Counted from the stretch's first letter, positions 17,326-25,974 are shown. The stretch: DNA of 64,000 nt from CBDCMJ01 sp965224325 (GCA_965224325.1 CBDCYT010000001.1:186001-250000), one strand, 5' to 3'. Notes: a model not told the origin generated them from the sequence alone. Numbers and translations are program-made.

Positions 17326-18432
17326 TCAATTCATCCCTTCAGCGCCCATGGCCAATTTCAAGCTCTCAGAATAGGGAGGGCGCACCACACCTGCCTCCGT
17401 GACAATAGCCCGAACGTAAGCGTGGGGAGTCACGTCGAAGGCTGGGTTAATCGCGGTGATCCCGGCGGGAGCAGTAGGGAAGCCTTGCAGGTGAGTCACT
17501 TCCTCCTGGGCTCGCTGCTCAATTTGAATGTCATCCCCGTTGGACAAGCTCATGTCTATGGTGCTGGTGGGAGCAGCCACATAAAACGGAATGCTATTCT
17601 CGTGAGCCAAAACGGCCAAAGTATAGGTCCCGATCTTGTTGGCGGTGTCCCCGTTGGAGGCAATGCGGTCGGCGCCGGTGATCACGCAGCTGATCCGGCC
17701 CTGGCTCATCAGCATTCCGGCAGCCGAGTCCGCCACCAGGGTGGCGGGAATGCCCAGCTTTTGAAACTCCCATGCGGTCAAACGCGCCCCCTGCAAGAGA
17801 GGACGTGTTTCTGTGTTATAGACCTGGAACTGCTTTCCCTGCTCCCATCCGGCTCGAATCACCCCTATGGCAGTGCCAAATCCCGCGGTGGCCAGGGCGC
17901 CCGCATTGCAGTGAGTCAAAACGCCGCCGCTGTCAGGCATGAGGGCCTTGCCGAAGTCTCCCATACGCCGGTTAGCTTGCTCATCCTCGACCTGTATGCG
18001 TTTGGCCTCCTCAAGCAGTCGGTCACGCAGGTTGAGGAGGTCCGGTTCCGATTCAGCCACCCTGAGCATTCTCCGGACCGCCCAAGGGAGATTGACGGCA
18101 GTGGGGCGGGCGGCGGCGATTTCGGCCCCAGCCTCCTGGAGCCGGGGAAAAAACTCCGCGTAGTCGTCAGCTTTAATTTGGCGGGCAGCCATGGCTACCG
18201 CATAGGCCGCGGTTACCCCGATGGCAGGCGCGCCCCTTACTTGCATACTGCGTATTGCCTCAACCGCCTCTTGGTAATTGTTCACTCCCACGTAGACCTC
18301 TTCCAGGGGAAGGCGGGTCTGGTCTAGGAGCTCCAATCTACCACCGGTCCAGCGGACCGGCCTTATTTCCCTATCGTCCAAAGCTTCAGCCTTTGGCGGA
18401 CTCAATGTCTGAAGTTGCCGAATTTGGGGCAT
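17326..18432 (-). CDS. mtnA: Methylthioribose-1-phosphate isomerase
   Basis: 368 residues. Isomerises methylthioribose-1-phosphate to methylthioribulose-1-phosphate in methionine salvage. The eIF2B-like fold shows RGAPAIGVTAAYAVAMAA, the catalytic Cys in THCNAGALATAGFGTA and Asp in VITGADRIASNGDTANKIGT. The start is taken as ATG 18432, immediately after the poly-U of the riboswitch terminator. The frame stays open to an ATG at 18543, but that lies inside the riboswitch aptamer and the added residues have no family match. The only ribosome-binding-like bases are GGGAAG in the terminator stem. Confidence 0.95.
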   Translation of the reverse strand: MPQIRQLQTLSPPKAEALDDREIRPVRWTGGRLELLDQTRLPLEEVYVGVNNYQEAVEAIRSMQVRGAPAIGVTAAYAVAMAARQIKADDYAEFFPRLQEAGAEIAAARPTAVNLPWAVRRMLRVAESEPDLLNLRDRLLEEAKRIQVEDEQANRRMGDFGKALMPDSGGVLTHCNAGALATAGFGTAIGVIRAGWEQGKQFQVYNTETRPLLQGARLTAWEFQKLGIPATLVADSAAGMLMSQGRISCVITGADRIASNGDTANKIGTYTLAVLAHENSIPFYVAAPTSTIDMSLSNGDDIQIEQRAQEEVTHLQGFPTAPAGITAINPAFDVTPHAYVRAIVTEAGVVRPPYSESLKLAMGAEGMN

Positions 18433-18459
18433 AAAAAAAGCTTCCCGTGGCGAGAAGCT
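18433..18459 (-). terminator. Intrinsic terminator of the SAM riboswitch
   Basis: On the minus strand AGCTTCTCG and CGGGAAGCT pair over nine positions (one G-U) with loop CCA, followed by seven T. It lies 15 bases after the aptamer and directly before the mtnA ATG, the expected expression platform for a transcription-terminating riboswitch. The 3' arm includes the only ribosome-binding-like bases for mtnA, so folding would also block translation. Confidence 0.9.
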
Positions 18460-18474
18460 CAATAGTACCCCGCG

Positions 18475-18618
18475 CCCCTCATCTTTCGTCCTTCCAGTCC
18501 ACCTAGGGTGGAAGGGCGCCGGAGTTAGCACCGTGTCGTTCATGGAGCTTGAGCTTCACAAACAAGACCGGTTGCTAGGCTTCGTCGGGCCGTCCCCTCT
18601 GCCATTCTGGATAAAGGG
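18475..18618 (-). promoter_or_regulatory. SAM-I (S-box) riboswitch aptamer
   Basis: The minus strand carries the SAM-I core in order. P1 opens with CCCTTTATC and closes with AAGATGAGGGG (GATGAGGGG pairs with CCCTTTATC). Between them are GCAGAGGGGACGGCCCGACG with AAGCCTAGCAACC (kink-turn and pseudoknot region), GGTGCTAACTCC, and a P4 hairpin ending GGAAGGACG. The genes behind it (mtnA, mtnP, ahcY, metK) all belong to SAM metabolism. SAM binding should favour the terminator at 18433-18459 and switch the operon off. Confidence 0.95.
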
Positions 18619-18652
18619 TTAGTGTTGGACCATTCGATTGTTAACGCGGGTT

Positions 18653-18681
18653 ATGGTACAAGCGGTGCGCGGCTATGTCAA
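18653..18681 (-). promoter_or_regulatory. Promoter of the SAM-cycle operon
   Basis: Minus strand: TTGACA (18681-18676), a 17-base spacer, then TACCAT (18658-18653). Transcription would start near 18646, about 28 bases before the aptamer. This is a near-consensus housekeeping sigma promoter in the right place. Confidence 0.8.
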
Positions 18682-18910
18682 GGTTGGCTGGCGTCGGAGC
18701 AGGCATGGAATGCTTCGACTTTCATAGCCGGAGGTCGATATTATTCCGAAAGATACGTAATACATAACGATATTACTAGCCAAATGTTCTAATAGCCTTG
18801 AGGACTCGCAGCGGCTGCGGTCCTAAGTAAACCGTGACTCACAGCGCAAACGGCAAGCGGCCGGCGCGCCCTTGGAGAATCAGGACCAATTGGCTTCATT
18901 AGAATATCTG

Positions 18911-18940
18911 TTGACACGCCTTTCGTGTCCACAACATAAT
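18911..18940 (+). promoter_or_regulatory. Promoter of pncB
   Basis: TTGACA (18911-18916), an 18-base spacer and CATAAT (18935-18940), 73 bases before the pncB ATG. The stretch 18661-18910 upstream, between the two divergent promoters, is AT-richer and holds only short inverted repeats (GTAATA/TATTAC at 18757-18776). Confidence 0.78.
18913..18929 (+). promoter_or_regulatory. Palindrome between -35 and -10 of the pncB promoter, operator candidate
   Basis: GACACG, five bases, CGTGTC: a perfect 6+6 inverted repeat overlapping the -35 box and spacer. A repressor bound here would block RNA polymerase. NAD-biosynthesis repressors such as NiaR or NrtR are candidates by context only; I cannot match the motif to a known site. 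Confidence 0.5.
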
Positions 18941-19012
18941 TACTCCACTTATGCTCCCTCTTTCTGGCGGCACATGCACCCGCACTCCATGGTTCCGCAG
19001 GGCGGATAGTAG

Positions 19013-20386
19013 ATGATGGAAACCTCTAAGTTGCCCCTCCCCGCCGAGGACCTCAGCCTATTCACCGACCTCTACGAGCTGACCATGGCCCAGAGCCTAT
19101 TCGATCAGAAGATGTTCGGACCGGCCACTTTCAGCTTGTTCATTAGAAATTATCCCCCTGACCGAGGGTATTTCGTGTTCGCCGGGCTAGAAGACGTACT
19201 GAATTTCCTGAGCAGCTTCAGCTTCAGCCGGGCTAGCTTGAATTACCTGCAATCAACGGGAGCCTTCTCGGATGACTTTCTCGAATACCTGAGCGGCCTT
19301 CGCTACACGGGGGCCGTTAGATCGATTCCCGAGGGGAGGTTGTTCTTCACCAACGAGCCGCCCATGGAGTTTACTGCGCCCATCATAGAGGCCCAACTGG
19401 TGGAGACCTTCATCATCAACCAAGTCAACCTCCAGACCCTTCTGACCACCAAGGCGGCACGCTGCGTTTGGGCCGCGGAAGGCCGGGATGTGAGCGACTT
19501 CGCCTCCCGCCGAGCCCAAGGCGTGGATGCCGCCCTGAAAATGGCCCGCTGCAGCTACATAGCCGGGTTTCAATCGACCAGCAACGTATTGGCGGCCGCC
19601 CGTTACGGCATTCCTCCGGCGGGGACCATGGCCCATTCGTTTATATCCAGCTTCCCGTCGGAGAGCGACGCCTTTCGCGCCTACTCACGCTCCTTTCCCG
19701 ACCGCACCATCCTGCTGGTGGACACTTACGACACCCTTCAAGGAGCCCACAGGGCCATAGAGGTGGCCAAGGAGTTAGAGCGGGGAGGCCACCATTTATT
19801 CGGCGTCCGTATTGACTCCGGGGATTTTGACCTTCTCAGCCGCCAGGTGCGTGACATTTTGGACAGGGCCGGACTGGACTACGTGAAAATCGTGGTCACC
19901 GGAGGGCTTGATGAGCACATGCTGTCCCAGCTGTCCCAAGCCGGCGCTCCCATTGACATCTTCGGCGTGGGGACCAAGGCCGGCGTTTCGGCTGATGCTC
20001 CCTGGACCGACATGGCGTACAAGCTGGTGTCCTACGAGGGGCGCCCGGTGATGAAACTAAGCGAGGGAAAGGTCTCTTTGCCGGGGGCCAAACAGATTTA
20101 CCGCATGGAAGACGGCTCCGGTCATTTTTCCGCAGACGTCATTGGCCTGCCTGGGGAGAACGTAAACGATGGGACGCCATTATTGGAACAAGTGATGACC
20201 GAGGGCGGTCGAATTGGCCCAGTCCCGTCGTTGCAGGCAGTCAGAGAACGTTTCCGCCAGGACTTTTCCATGCTGCATGGCCGGCACAAACGAATAACCG
20301 ACCCGCCCAAGTATCAGGTGGGCATAAGTCCGCAGCTGGAGCGGCTCACCAACCGGGTGACGGAGGAGATTCTCAATACTCAATGA
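19013..20386 (+). CDS. pncB: Nicotinate phosphoribosyltransferase
   Basis: 457 residues. Makes nicotinate mononucleotide from nicotinate and PRPP, the entry of the salvage route to NAD. Family marks are LFTDLYELTMAQSLFDQKMF, FASRRAQGVDAALKMARCSY, GTMAHSF, LLVDTYDT, GVRIDSGD and FGVGTKAGVSADAP. Start ATGATG at 19013/19016. It is a single gene with its own promoter and a possible operator; nothing next to it belongs to NAD metabolism. Confidence 0.95.
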   Translation: MMETSKLPLPAEDLSLFTDLYELTMAQSLFDQKMFGPATFSLFIRNYPPDRGYFVFAGLEDVLNFLSSFSFSRASLNYLQSTGAFSDDFLEYLSGLRYTGAVRSIPEGRLFFTNEPPMEFTAPIIEAQLVETFIINQVNLQTLLTTKAARCVWAAEGRDVSDFASRRAQGVDAALKMARCSYIAGFQSTSNVLAAARYGIPPAGTMAHSFISSFPSESDAFRAYSRSFPDRTILLVDTYDTLQGAHRAIEVAKELERGGHHLFGVRIDSGDFDLLSRQVRDILDRAGLDYVKIVVTGGLDEHMLSQLSQAGAPIDIFGVGTKAGVSADAPWTDMAYKLVSYEGRPVMKLSEGKVSLPGAKQIYRMEDGSGHFSADVIGLPGENVNDGTPLLEQVMTEGGRIGPVPSLQAVRERFRQDFSMLHGRHKRITDPPKYQVGISPQLERLTNRVTEEILNTQ

Positions 20387-20455
20387 AGCCCGCACCACGT
20401 AGTAAAATCCGTGCGAGCTTTCGTTATGTAACGCTGGATGTAACGCGGGCTAAAT

Positions 20456-20556
20456 GCGCCTCCCGGTTCGACAGACCACTTCGCTAGCGCCAAGTCATGT
20501 AAAGCCGACCGGAAGGCGCTTCCGGTCCGACAGACAACTTTGCAAGCACCACACAT
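20456..20556 (+). repeat. Degenerate 60-bp direct repeat with hairpin upstream of the ETF gene
   Basis: The segment from 20456 (GCGCCTCCCGGTTCGACAGA) recurs from 20516 (GCGCTTCCGGTCCGACAGAC) with about four-fifths identity over some 40 bases. A perfect 9-bp hairpin, GACCGGAAG-gcg-CTTCCGGTC, lies at 20507-20527. There is no T-run, so it is not an obvious terminator for pncB. Confidence 0.6.
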
Positions 20557-20596
20557 CGGATAGTCTTAGCGCAGAAAACCAAAGGATTGCCCGCCC

Positions 20597-22519
20597 ATGA
20601 AAATCGCAGTGTGTGTCAAGTACGTCCCGGTGGTTTCTCAAATCAAGTTCGACTATCAGCAGAAGACCATCATCCGGGAAGGAGTTCCTTCGGAAATTAA
20701 CCCCTTCGACCTGCTGGGACTGGTTCGCGCGGTCCAGTTGAAGAGCGGCCCCGAAGACCAAGTGGTGGCAATTTCCATGGGACCGCCCAGCGCCCGGGAA
20801 GGGCTGGTCCAGTGCCTGGCCCTCGGGGCCGATCGGGCGGTGTTGATCAGCGACCGGTTGCTGGCCGGATCAGACACCTTGGCCACCTCCCGCGCCCTGG
20901 CGCTGGCGCTGGGACAGGAACAGCCCAACCTGATTATTTGCGGCCGTAATAGCGCCGACGCCGAAACCGGCCAGGTGGGACCGGAGATCGCCGAGCTAAT
21001 GGGCATACCCCACGTCAGCCAGGTCCGAAAGCTGGACTTGGACGCGGGCCCAGACGTCCCCGGTCCGGGAACGGTGATGGTGGAGCGGGTCACCGACGAA
21101 GGGCATCAGCTCATCAAGTGTCCCCTCCCCGCCGTGGTTTGTGTCACCGAAGGCGTGGCGCCGGAAATGTATCCGGGCGGTGATGAACTGGCCCAGGCCC
21201 AGGAATTGCCTGTGGAGGAAGTTACCTGCGCTCAACTCTCCTCGGACCTTTCCCAATTTGGTCTTGAGGGTTCTCCCACTTTCGTGCAGGACATTCGCTT
21301 GATAGAGTCCGGACGCCTGGGACTGATGAGCGAGGGAGAGACTCCCGCCGTTGCCGCGCAGCAAGCCGCCGAGTTCTTGCGGGAGCGCCTGGAGGCTCTG
21401 TCCGGCGACGCCGGTGGGGAAACTGCGGCTACAGCCCAAAGCGGCGGCTCCCCACGCTACCCGGAAAACCGCGACAAAGGCATCTGGGTGGTAGCCGAGA
21501 CGTTCCAAGACGGCCTGCGGCGGGTGACCCTTGAGATGTTGGGCAAGGCTCGTGAGCTGACCTCGTTCACCCAAAGTGAAGTGGCTGTGGTGCTGTTCGG
21601 TCCGCCTAACGAGCGCCTGATCGGCGAACTTGCGTCCCGCGGAGCAGACCGGGTGTTGACACTGGACAACACAGCCTTGGGGCCAGTGTATTCATCCAGG
21701 GTGAGTCACGTGTTGGCCGCGGCAATTCACGCCGCCCATCCCTACGCGGTGTTGTTCGCATCCACCGCCAACGGCCGCGACCTGGCGGCCCGCGTTGCCG
21801 CCCGGCTGGGTCTAGGCCTGACCGGGGATGCGATAGGCCTGGAAGTAGACGGCGAAGGGCGACTGGTGCAGCTGAAGCCTGCCTTGGGCGGCAACGTCGT
21901 GGCCCCAATCCTCTCAAAGACCTTGCCCAACCTGGTTACCATGCGGCCCGGACTACTGACGCCCGCCGGCCTATACCAAAACGCTAAGGCGGAAGTGGAA
22001 TCCGTGGAATCCATTGCAGGGTCGAATGAAGGGTGGAATGAAGGGTCGAAATTACCCGGCAACGACGGGGGGGCCAGGGACATTGAGCTACTGGAAGAGT
22101 TCGTGGACGAGGACTCGGACGGCATAACCTTGACCCAGGCCGCGGTGGTGATGGGAGTGGGAATGGGCATTGGCGGGCCTGAGAATCTGCCCCAAATCCG
22201 GGACTTAGCCGCCTCTATCGGGGCGACAATCGCCACCAGCCGGAACGTGGTCCACGCAGGTTGGTTGCCCCACCAAATTCAAGTGGGCATCAGCGGCCGC
22301 GCCATAGCTCCCAAGGTGTACCTAGCGGTGGGGATACGCGGCGCTTTCAACCACACTGTCGGCATCCAAAAGGCGGGAGTCATCATCGCCATCAACCAGA
22401 ACCGCCGGGCCCCCATTTTTAAGGCCGCGGACTACGGCATAGTCGGAGACTGGCGGGAGTGCCTGCCGCCGCTGGTTGACGCGCTGAACCCGGTGTTGTC
22501 CGGTCTAGCCAGCACCTGA
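20597..22519 (+). CDS. Fused electron transfer flavoprotein, EtfB-EtfA
   Basis: 640 residues in one frame. Residues 1-260 are EtfB (MKIAVCVKYVPVVSQIKFDY, INPFDLLGLVRAVQLK, GRNSADAETGQVGPEIAELM). After a Gly/Ala/Ser linker, residues 295-640 are EtfA, with the FAD domain near the C-terminus (VYLAVGIRGAFNHTVGIQKA, then INQNRRAPIFKAADYGIVGD). ETF moves electrons from acyl-CoA and other dehydrogenases to a quinone reductase. The usual two subunits are separate genes. The FAD-loop GQTG reads GISG and GISGAIQH reads GIRGAFNH. A 12-bp slippage repeat (22020-22050) codes for NEGWNEGS in a variable loop. Two acyl-CoA dehydrogenases follow, likely donors. Confidence 0.92.
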   Translation: MKIAVCVKYVPVVSQIKFDYQQKTIIREGVPSEINPFDLLGLVRAVQLKSGPEDQVVAISMGPPSAREGLVQCLALGADRAVLISDRLLAGSDTLATSRALALALGQEQPNLIICGRNSADAETGQVGPEIAELMGIPHVSQVRKLDLDAGPDVPGPGTVMVERVTDEGHQLIKCPLPAVVCVTEGVAPEMYPGGDELAQAQELPVEEVTCAQLSSDLSQFGLEGSPTFVQDIRLIESGRLGLMSEGETPAVAAQQAAEFLRERLEALSGDAGGETAATAQSGGSPRYPENRDKGIWVVAETFQDGLRRVTLEMLGKARELTSFTQSEVAVVLFGPPNERLIGELASRGADRVLTLDNTALGPVYSSRVSHVLAAAIHAAHPYAVLFASTANGRDLAARVAARLGLGLTGDAIGLEVDGEGRLVQLKPALGGNVVAPILSKTLPNLVTMRPGLLTPAGLYQNAKAEVESVESIAGSNEGWNEGSKLPGNDGGARDIELLEEFVDEDSDGITLTQAAVVMGVGMGIGGPENLPQIRDLAASIGATIATSRNVVHAGWLPHQIQVGISGRAIAPKVYLAVGIRGAFNHTVGIQKAGVIIAINQNRRAPIFKAADYGIVGDWRECLPPLVDALNPVLSGLAST

Positions 22520-22571
22520 TCCCGCTCAAATGAGTCAGCCGCTTGCACCGCGTTTTGCCGCGGCAGGAAGC

Positions 22572-22743
22572 CAGGGCCTTTTCATTCTTCCGTCATTCCC
22601 GCGAAAGCGGGAAGCCACTACGCCCTCCCATATGACAAACTCCCGGCGGCAAGGCTGTATAGATTCCCGCTTTCGCGGGAATGACGGCTTTCGCGGAGTT
22701 CACGGGAACTATGCGAGCCAACCCAGAAAATGAAAAGGCCCTG
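22572..22743. repeat. Nested inverted-repeat element, member of a dispersed family
   Basis: Outer arms CAGGGCCTTTTCATT (22572-22586) and its complement (22729-22743) enclose inner arms around TTCCCGCGAAAGCGGGAA and its reverse copy (about 22590-22686). GGCAGGAAGCC flanks both outer arms in direct orientation. The right half, read in reverse, matches the window end (from 63907) in module order. No coding capacity. It looks like a small non-autonomous repeat element. It fills most of the 394-base gap between the ETF and acyl-CoA dehydrogenase genes. Confidence 0.75.
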
Positions 22744-22864
22744 GGCAGGAAGCCGCGCAGCTTGACACCGCAGTTGACGGGCAGCAAAATGGCTATCGTG
22801 CCACTCGCGTCCCAGCCGCCGAGAAAACCGTTTAGACCCCACCATCGCCCCGTGTTCCGGAAAG

Positions 22865-22900
22865 GGCGAATCCTTTGGCGAATCCTTTGGCGAATCCTTT
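22865..22900 (+). repeat. Three perfect 12-bp tandem repeats before the acyl-CoA dehydrogenase
   Basis: GGCGAATCCTTT occurs three times without change (22865-22876, 22877-22888, 22889-22900). The last copy ends 2 bases before the AGAGG ribosome-binding site of the next gene. Copy number could vary by slippage. Confidence 0.95.
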
Positions 22901-22913
22901 AAAGAGGCTCATC

Positions 22914-24116
22914 ATGGACTTTGGGCTAACTCCCCAACAAGAAACTTTGCGTGAAGAGGTAGGCCAATTCATAAGGGAGAATGTCTCTCCCGAAGTCATA
23001 ATGGAAATGGAAAGCCCCCTAGAGGGAGGGCGCGGCCCCCACTACGACGCTCTCATGAAAAAGGTGGCTGAGAAAGGCTGGGTGGGCATCAGCTGGCCAG
23101 CGGAGTACGGCGGCCAGGGGGGAAGCCGTCTGGACCAGTACATCGTTGAAGAGGAATTTGCCCGCGTAGGAGTGGCTGTAGGCGGAGCCGGGAGCGGCGC
23201 CCCCGCCATCCTGATGGCCGGCACCGAGGAACAAAAGAAGCACTTCCTCCCCGGATTACTGACCGGGGAGATAATCTTCGCTCTGGGGTTTACCGAGCCC
23301 CAAGCGGGCGCCGATTTAGCCGGTCTCCAATGCCGGGCGGTGAGGGACGGGGACGACTTCGTCATCAACGGCCAAAAGATGTACACCTCATCGGCTCACT
23401 ACGCAACTCACATCTACCTGATGTGCCGGACGGACCCCGACGCGCCCCGGCACCGCGGCATCACCATCTTCCTGGTACCCATGGACACACCGGGCATTAC
23501 GGTCCGCCCTCTATGGACTATCCAGAGCGACCCGGTAGCGCCGCCGGGCACCACCTATGGAATGCCCAGGACCAACGAGGTTTTCTTCGAAGACGTTCGG
23601 GTCTCCGCCTCCACCATGTTGGGCGAAGAAAACCAGGGCTGGTACGTGGGAGCCATGGGGCTAAACTTGGACCGTGTGGGGGCCAGCAGGTACCTGATTT
23701 CCGTGCGCCGGGACGAGGACATCATCAACTGGGTCAAGGAGAACCAGTTTGACGGCCATTCGTTGGCTGACGATCCCGCCATAAGAGACAAGCTGGCTGA
23801 ACTCTGGATTGAAGCCCAAGTATGCCGGCTGATGACCCTGCGCAGCATGTCCATAGTGGAACGAGATGGCAATTTTACCTACGAGGGCGCGGCGGAGAAG
23901 GTATGGGCTCCCGAACACGGGGTCCGGACCACCGAAACCATCAGTCAGGTCTTGGGGCCCTACGCCCAGTTGCTCAACGGCTCCGAAGAAGCCATAGAAG
24001 ACGGCTTATTTGCCCACAATCTGATGGGGTCTTTCCAGTCCGGAATCAACCACGGCAGCGTGCAAGTCATGCGTGACCAGATGGCCCGCCGGGGACTGGG
24101 TATGCCTCGCGGTTAA
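22914..24116 (+). CDS. Acyl-CoA dehydrogenase family protein
   Basis: 400 residues. FAD-dependent alpha,beta-dehydrogenation of an acyl-CoA, passing electrons to ETF. GFTEPQAGADLAGLQCRAVR and FVINGQKMYTSSAHYATHIY form the flavin-binding middle domain; the C-terminal helical domain has AAEKVWAPEHGVRTTETISQ. The ATG 22914 follows AGAGG by 6 bases; the frame runs open upstream through the 12-bp repeats, but that part is not conserved. The substrate is not known. A second family member follows after 142 bases, a common pairing where two chains form a heterodimer. Confidence 0.9.
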   Translation: MDFGLTPQQETLREEVGQFIRENVSPEVIMEMESPLEGGRGPHYDALMKKVAEKGWVGISWPAEYGGQGGSRLDQYIVEEEFARVGVAVGGAGSGAPAILMAGTEEQKKHFLPGLLTGEIIFALGFTEPQAGADLAGLQCRAVRDGDDFVINGQKMYTSSAHYATHIYLMCRTDPDAPRHRGITIFLVPMDTPGITVRPLWTIQSDPVAPPGTTYGMPRTNEVFFEDVRVSASTMLGEENQGWYVGAMGLNLDRVGASRYLISVRRDEDIINWVKENQFDGHSLADDPAIRDKLAELWIEAQVCRLMTLRSMSIVERDGNFTYEGAAEKVWAPEHGVRTTETISQVLGPYAQLLNGSEEAIEDGLFAHNLMGSFQSGINHGSVQVMRDQMARRGLGMPRG

Positions 24117-24258
24117 AGCCACCGGGTCACCGATCGCCGTGAAGCTCCAGACTGCCTTTGCCAATGGAGTAGCGGGCCGGACCACCCAGGCCGGAATAAG
24201 CCAAGCCCCCAAATAACGCGACTCCGACACTTCCGATTCTGACACTTCAGGGAACGTA

Positions 24259-25434
24259 ATGGATATCCTACCGTCCGAAGAAGAACAAATGCTGAAGAAC
24301 CTAGCCAGGGAGTTCCTGGAGGGCGAATGCCCTCCCAGTCTGGCTAGGGCCATGGAAACAGACGAGTTGGGTTACCCCCCTGAGCTGTGGAGGAAGATGG
24401 CAGAGTTGGGCTGGCCCGGCCTAGCCTTGCCCGAAGGATACGGTGGTCAGGGCATGCCCCTCGCCTATCTGGGAGTCATCCTGGAGGAGGCGGGACGCGC
24501 CATAGCCCCGGTGCCTCTGCTGAGCACCATGATCGCCGCGCTTACCGTTGCAGAATACGGAAACGATGACCAACGCGGCCAGATATTGCCCAGGGTAAGC
24601 CGGGGAGACCTCATCATGACCTGGGCTCTCTCAGAGAGTGACCCACGGTTCTTACCCGAGACGGTCAAGACAGAGGCGGTGCTCGACGGAGACCATTTTG
24701 TCCTGAACGGCACGAAAATGTTCGTGGACAACTTTGATGCCGCAGAAGTGTGCCTGGTAGTCTGCCGCACCTCCCAACCCTCTTCTGAGGGCCAGGGGCT
24801 ATCGCTGCTTCTGGTCGACACCGCAAGCTCGGGGATTTCCCAAACGCACTTGACTACTCTGGCGAAAGACAAGCAAAGCCGCGTGACCTTTGATGGCGTC
24901 AGGACGCCCAAATCCCGTCTGGTAGGCGAATTAAACCACGGCTGGCCCATAGCCGAATGGATGCTGGAAAGAGGCACGGCGCTTCTCTGCGCTCAAATGG
25001 TGGGCGCCACCAGAAAGGACGCCGAGATGGCCATTGAGTACGCCAAGAACCGAGTGGCTTTCGGTCGCCCCATAGGGTCGTTCCAGTCCATACAGCACCT
25101 CTGTGCTGATATGATCTTGTGGGTCGACGGAGCGCAGCTCCTCACCTTCGAAGCTCTGTGGAAGATCGACCAGGGGATGCCGGCAGGGGTAGAAGTGTCC
25201 CAAGCCAAGGCCTTCTGCAACGAAAAGTGCGAGGCAGTTGTCCGGTCATCCCAGTCCATCCACGGCGGCATAGGTTTCATGCTGGAGTTCGACCTTCATC
25301 TGTGGTTCCGGCGGGTGACGTCGTGGACCATGCGTTTGGGAACCAGCTTTGAACACCGGGCTAAGGTGGCCCGGGCCTTATTGGATAGCCCCGGAAAGGT
25401 GCGGCTCGGAATGCCGCTGGCGCCGGTCCCCTGA
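24259..25434 (+). CDS. Acyl-CoA dehydrogenase family protein, second
   Basis: 391 residues. N-terminal helices (MDILPSEEEQMLKNLAREFL), the middle domain (WALSESDPRF, FVLNGTKMFVDNFDAAEVCL) and the C-terminal domain (IHGGIGFMLEFDLHLWFRRV) are those of the family. The FTEPQAG-type flavin motif of the first enzyme is replaced by LSESDPR, so it may bind flavin less well and act as partner of the preceding chain. The substrate is unknown. The region after the fused ETF makes fatty or steroid acyl-CoA oxidation plausible. Confidence 0.88.
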   Translation: MDILPSEEEQMLKNLAREFLEGECPPSLARAMETDELGYPPELWRKMAELGWPGLALPEGYGGQGMPLAYLGVILEEAGRAIAPVPLLSTMIAALTVAEYGNDDQRGQILPRVSRGDLIMTWALSESDPRFLPETVKTEAVLDGDHFVLNGTKMFVDNFDAAEVCLVVCRTSQPSSEGQGLSLLLVDTASSGISQTHLTTLAKDKQSRVTFDGVRTPKSRLVGELNHGWPIAEWMLERGTALLCAQMVGATRKDAEMAIEYAKNRVAFGRPIGSFQSIQHLCADMILWVDGAQLLTFEALWKIDQGMPAGVEVSQAKAFCNEKCEAVVRSSQSIHGGIGFMLEFDLHLWFRRVTSWTMRLGTSFEHRAKVARALLDSPGKVRLGMPLAPVP

Positions 25435-25474
25435 CCGGCGTTCTCACTGCAAGCTCACCAGAGGAGATTGGCTA

Positions 25475-25684
25475 ATGGCTTTCGACCCGGTTTGTGGTCA
25501 AGAGATAGACGAGGCTCAGGCGCGCAGCCAGACGGGCCAGACTTTACACGGCGCCTCAGAGGTCGACCCGCAGCAAGGCACCCGCATGTTTCATAACGGA
25601 CAGTGGATGTACTTCTGTGGCTTGGATTGCCGCAGCAAGTTCATGGGAAGCCCGGAAACCTACCTGAGCGAATCCGGGGGATAG
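25475..25684 (+). CDS. YHS domain protein
   Basis: 69 residues from ATG 25475, set by GAGGAGA 8 bases upstream. The sequence MAFDPVCGQEIDE and then MYFCGLDCRSKFMGSPETYL is a YHS domain, a small metal-binding module with Cys in DPVCG and in YFCGLDC. It is often found with metal transport or oxygenase proteins. It follows the acyl-CoA dehydrogenase by 40 bases and is likely in the same transcript. Confidence 0.85.
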   Translation: MAFDPVCGQEIDEAQARSQTGQTLHGASEVDPQQGTRMFHNGQWMYFCGLDCRSKFMGSPETYLSESGG

Positions 25685-25974
25685 TCACCGGAACCTCGCC
25701 CACCCGTGCCCGGCTTCCCCAGGTTTGTTGGGCCACATCGGGGCAACCGGACCTAAGTTTCCATGGACCTATGGCGTTGGGAACCAAGGCGATCTCTACC
25801 GAAGGTGTTCTAATGCCTGCGCCCCGGGCGTCTTTCCTCCTGCCACACCTATTCGCCGCTCTGAAACAATAGCCATCACGCATTTCCTGAGCGGATGGCG
25901 AAAGAGGGAGGATAGAAGAGTTGCTTTGCGGTAATTCGGGCTGGCCGCACCGTCACGCACATCCTTCATCATTG

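Noticed and set aside
17038..18327. A long open frame of 429 codons on the plus strand
   Set aside because: It lies wholly antisense to mtnP/mtnA, which have clear family motifs. Its own translation is low-complexity and shows no domain; GC-rich shadow frame.
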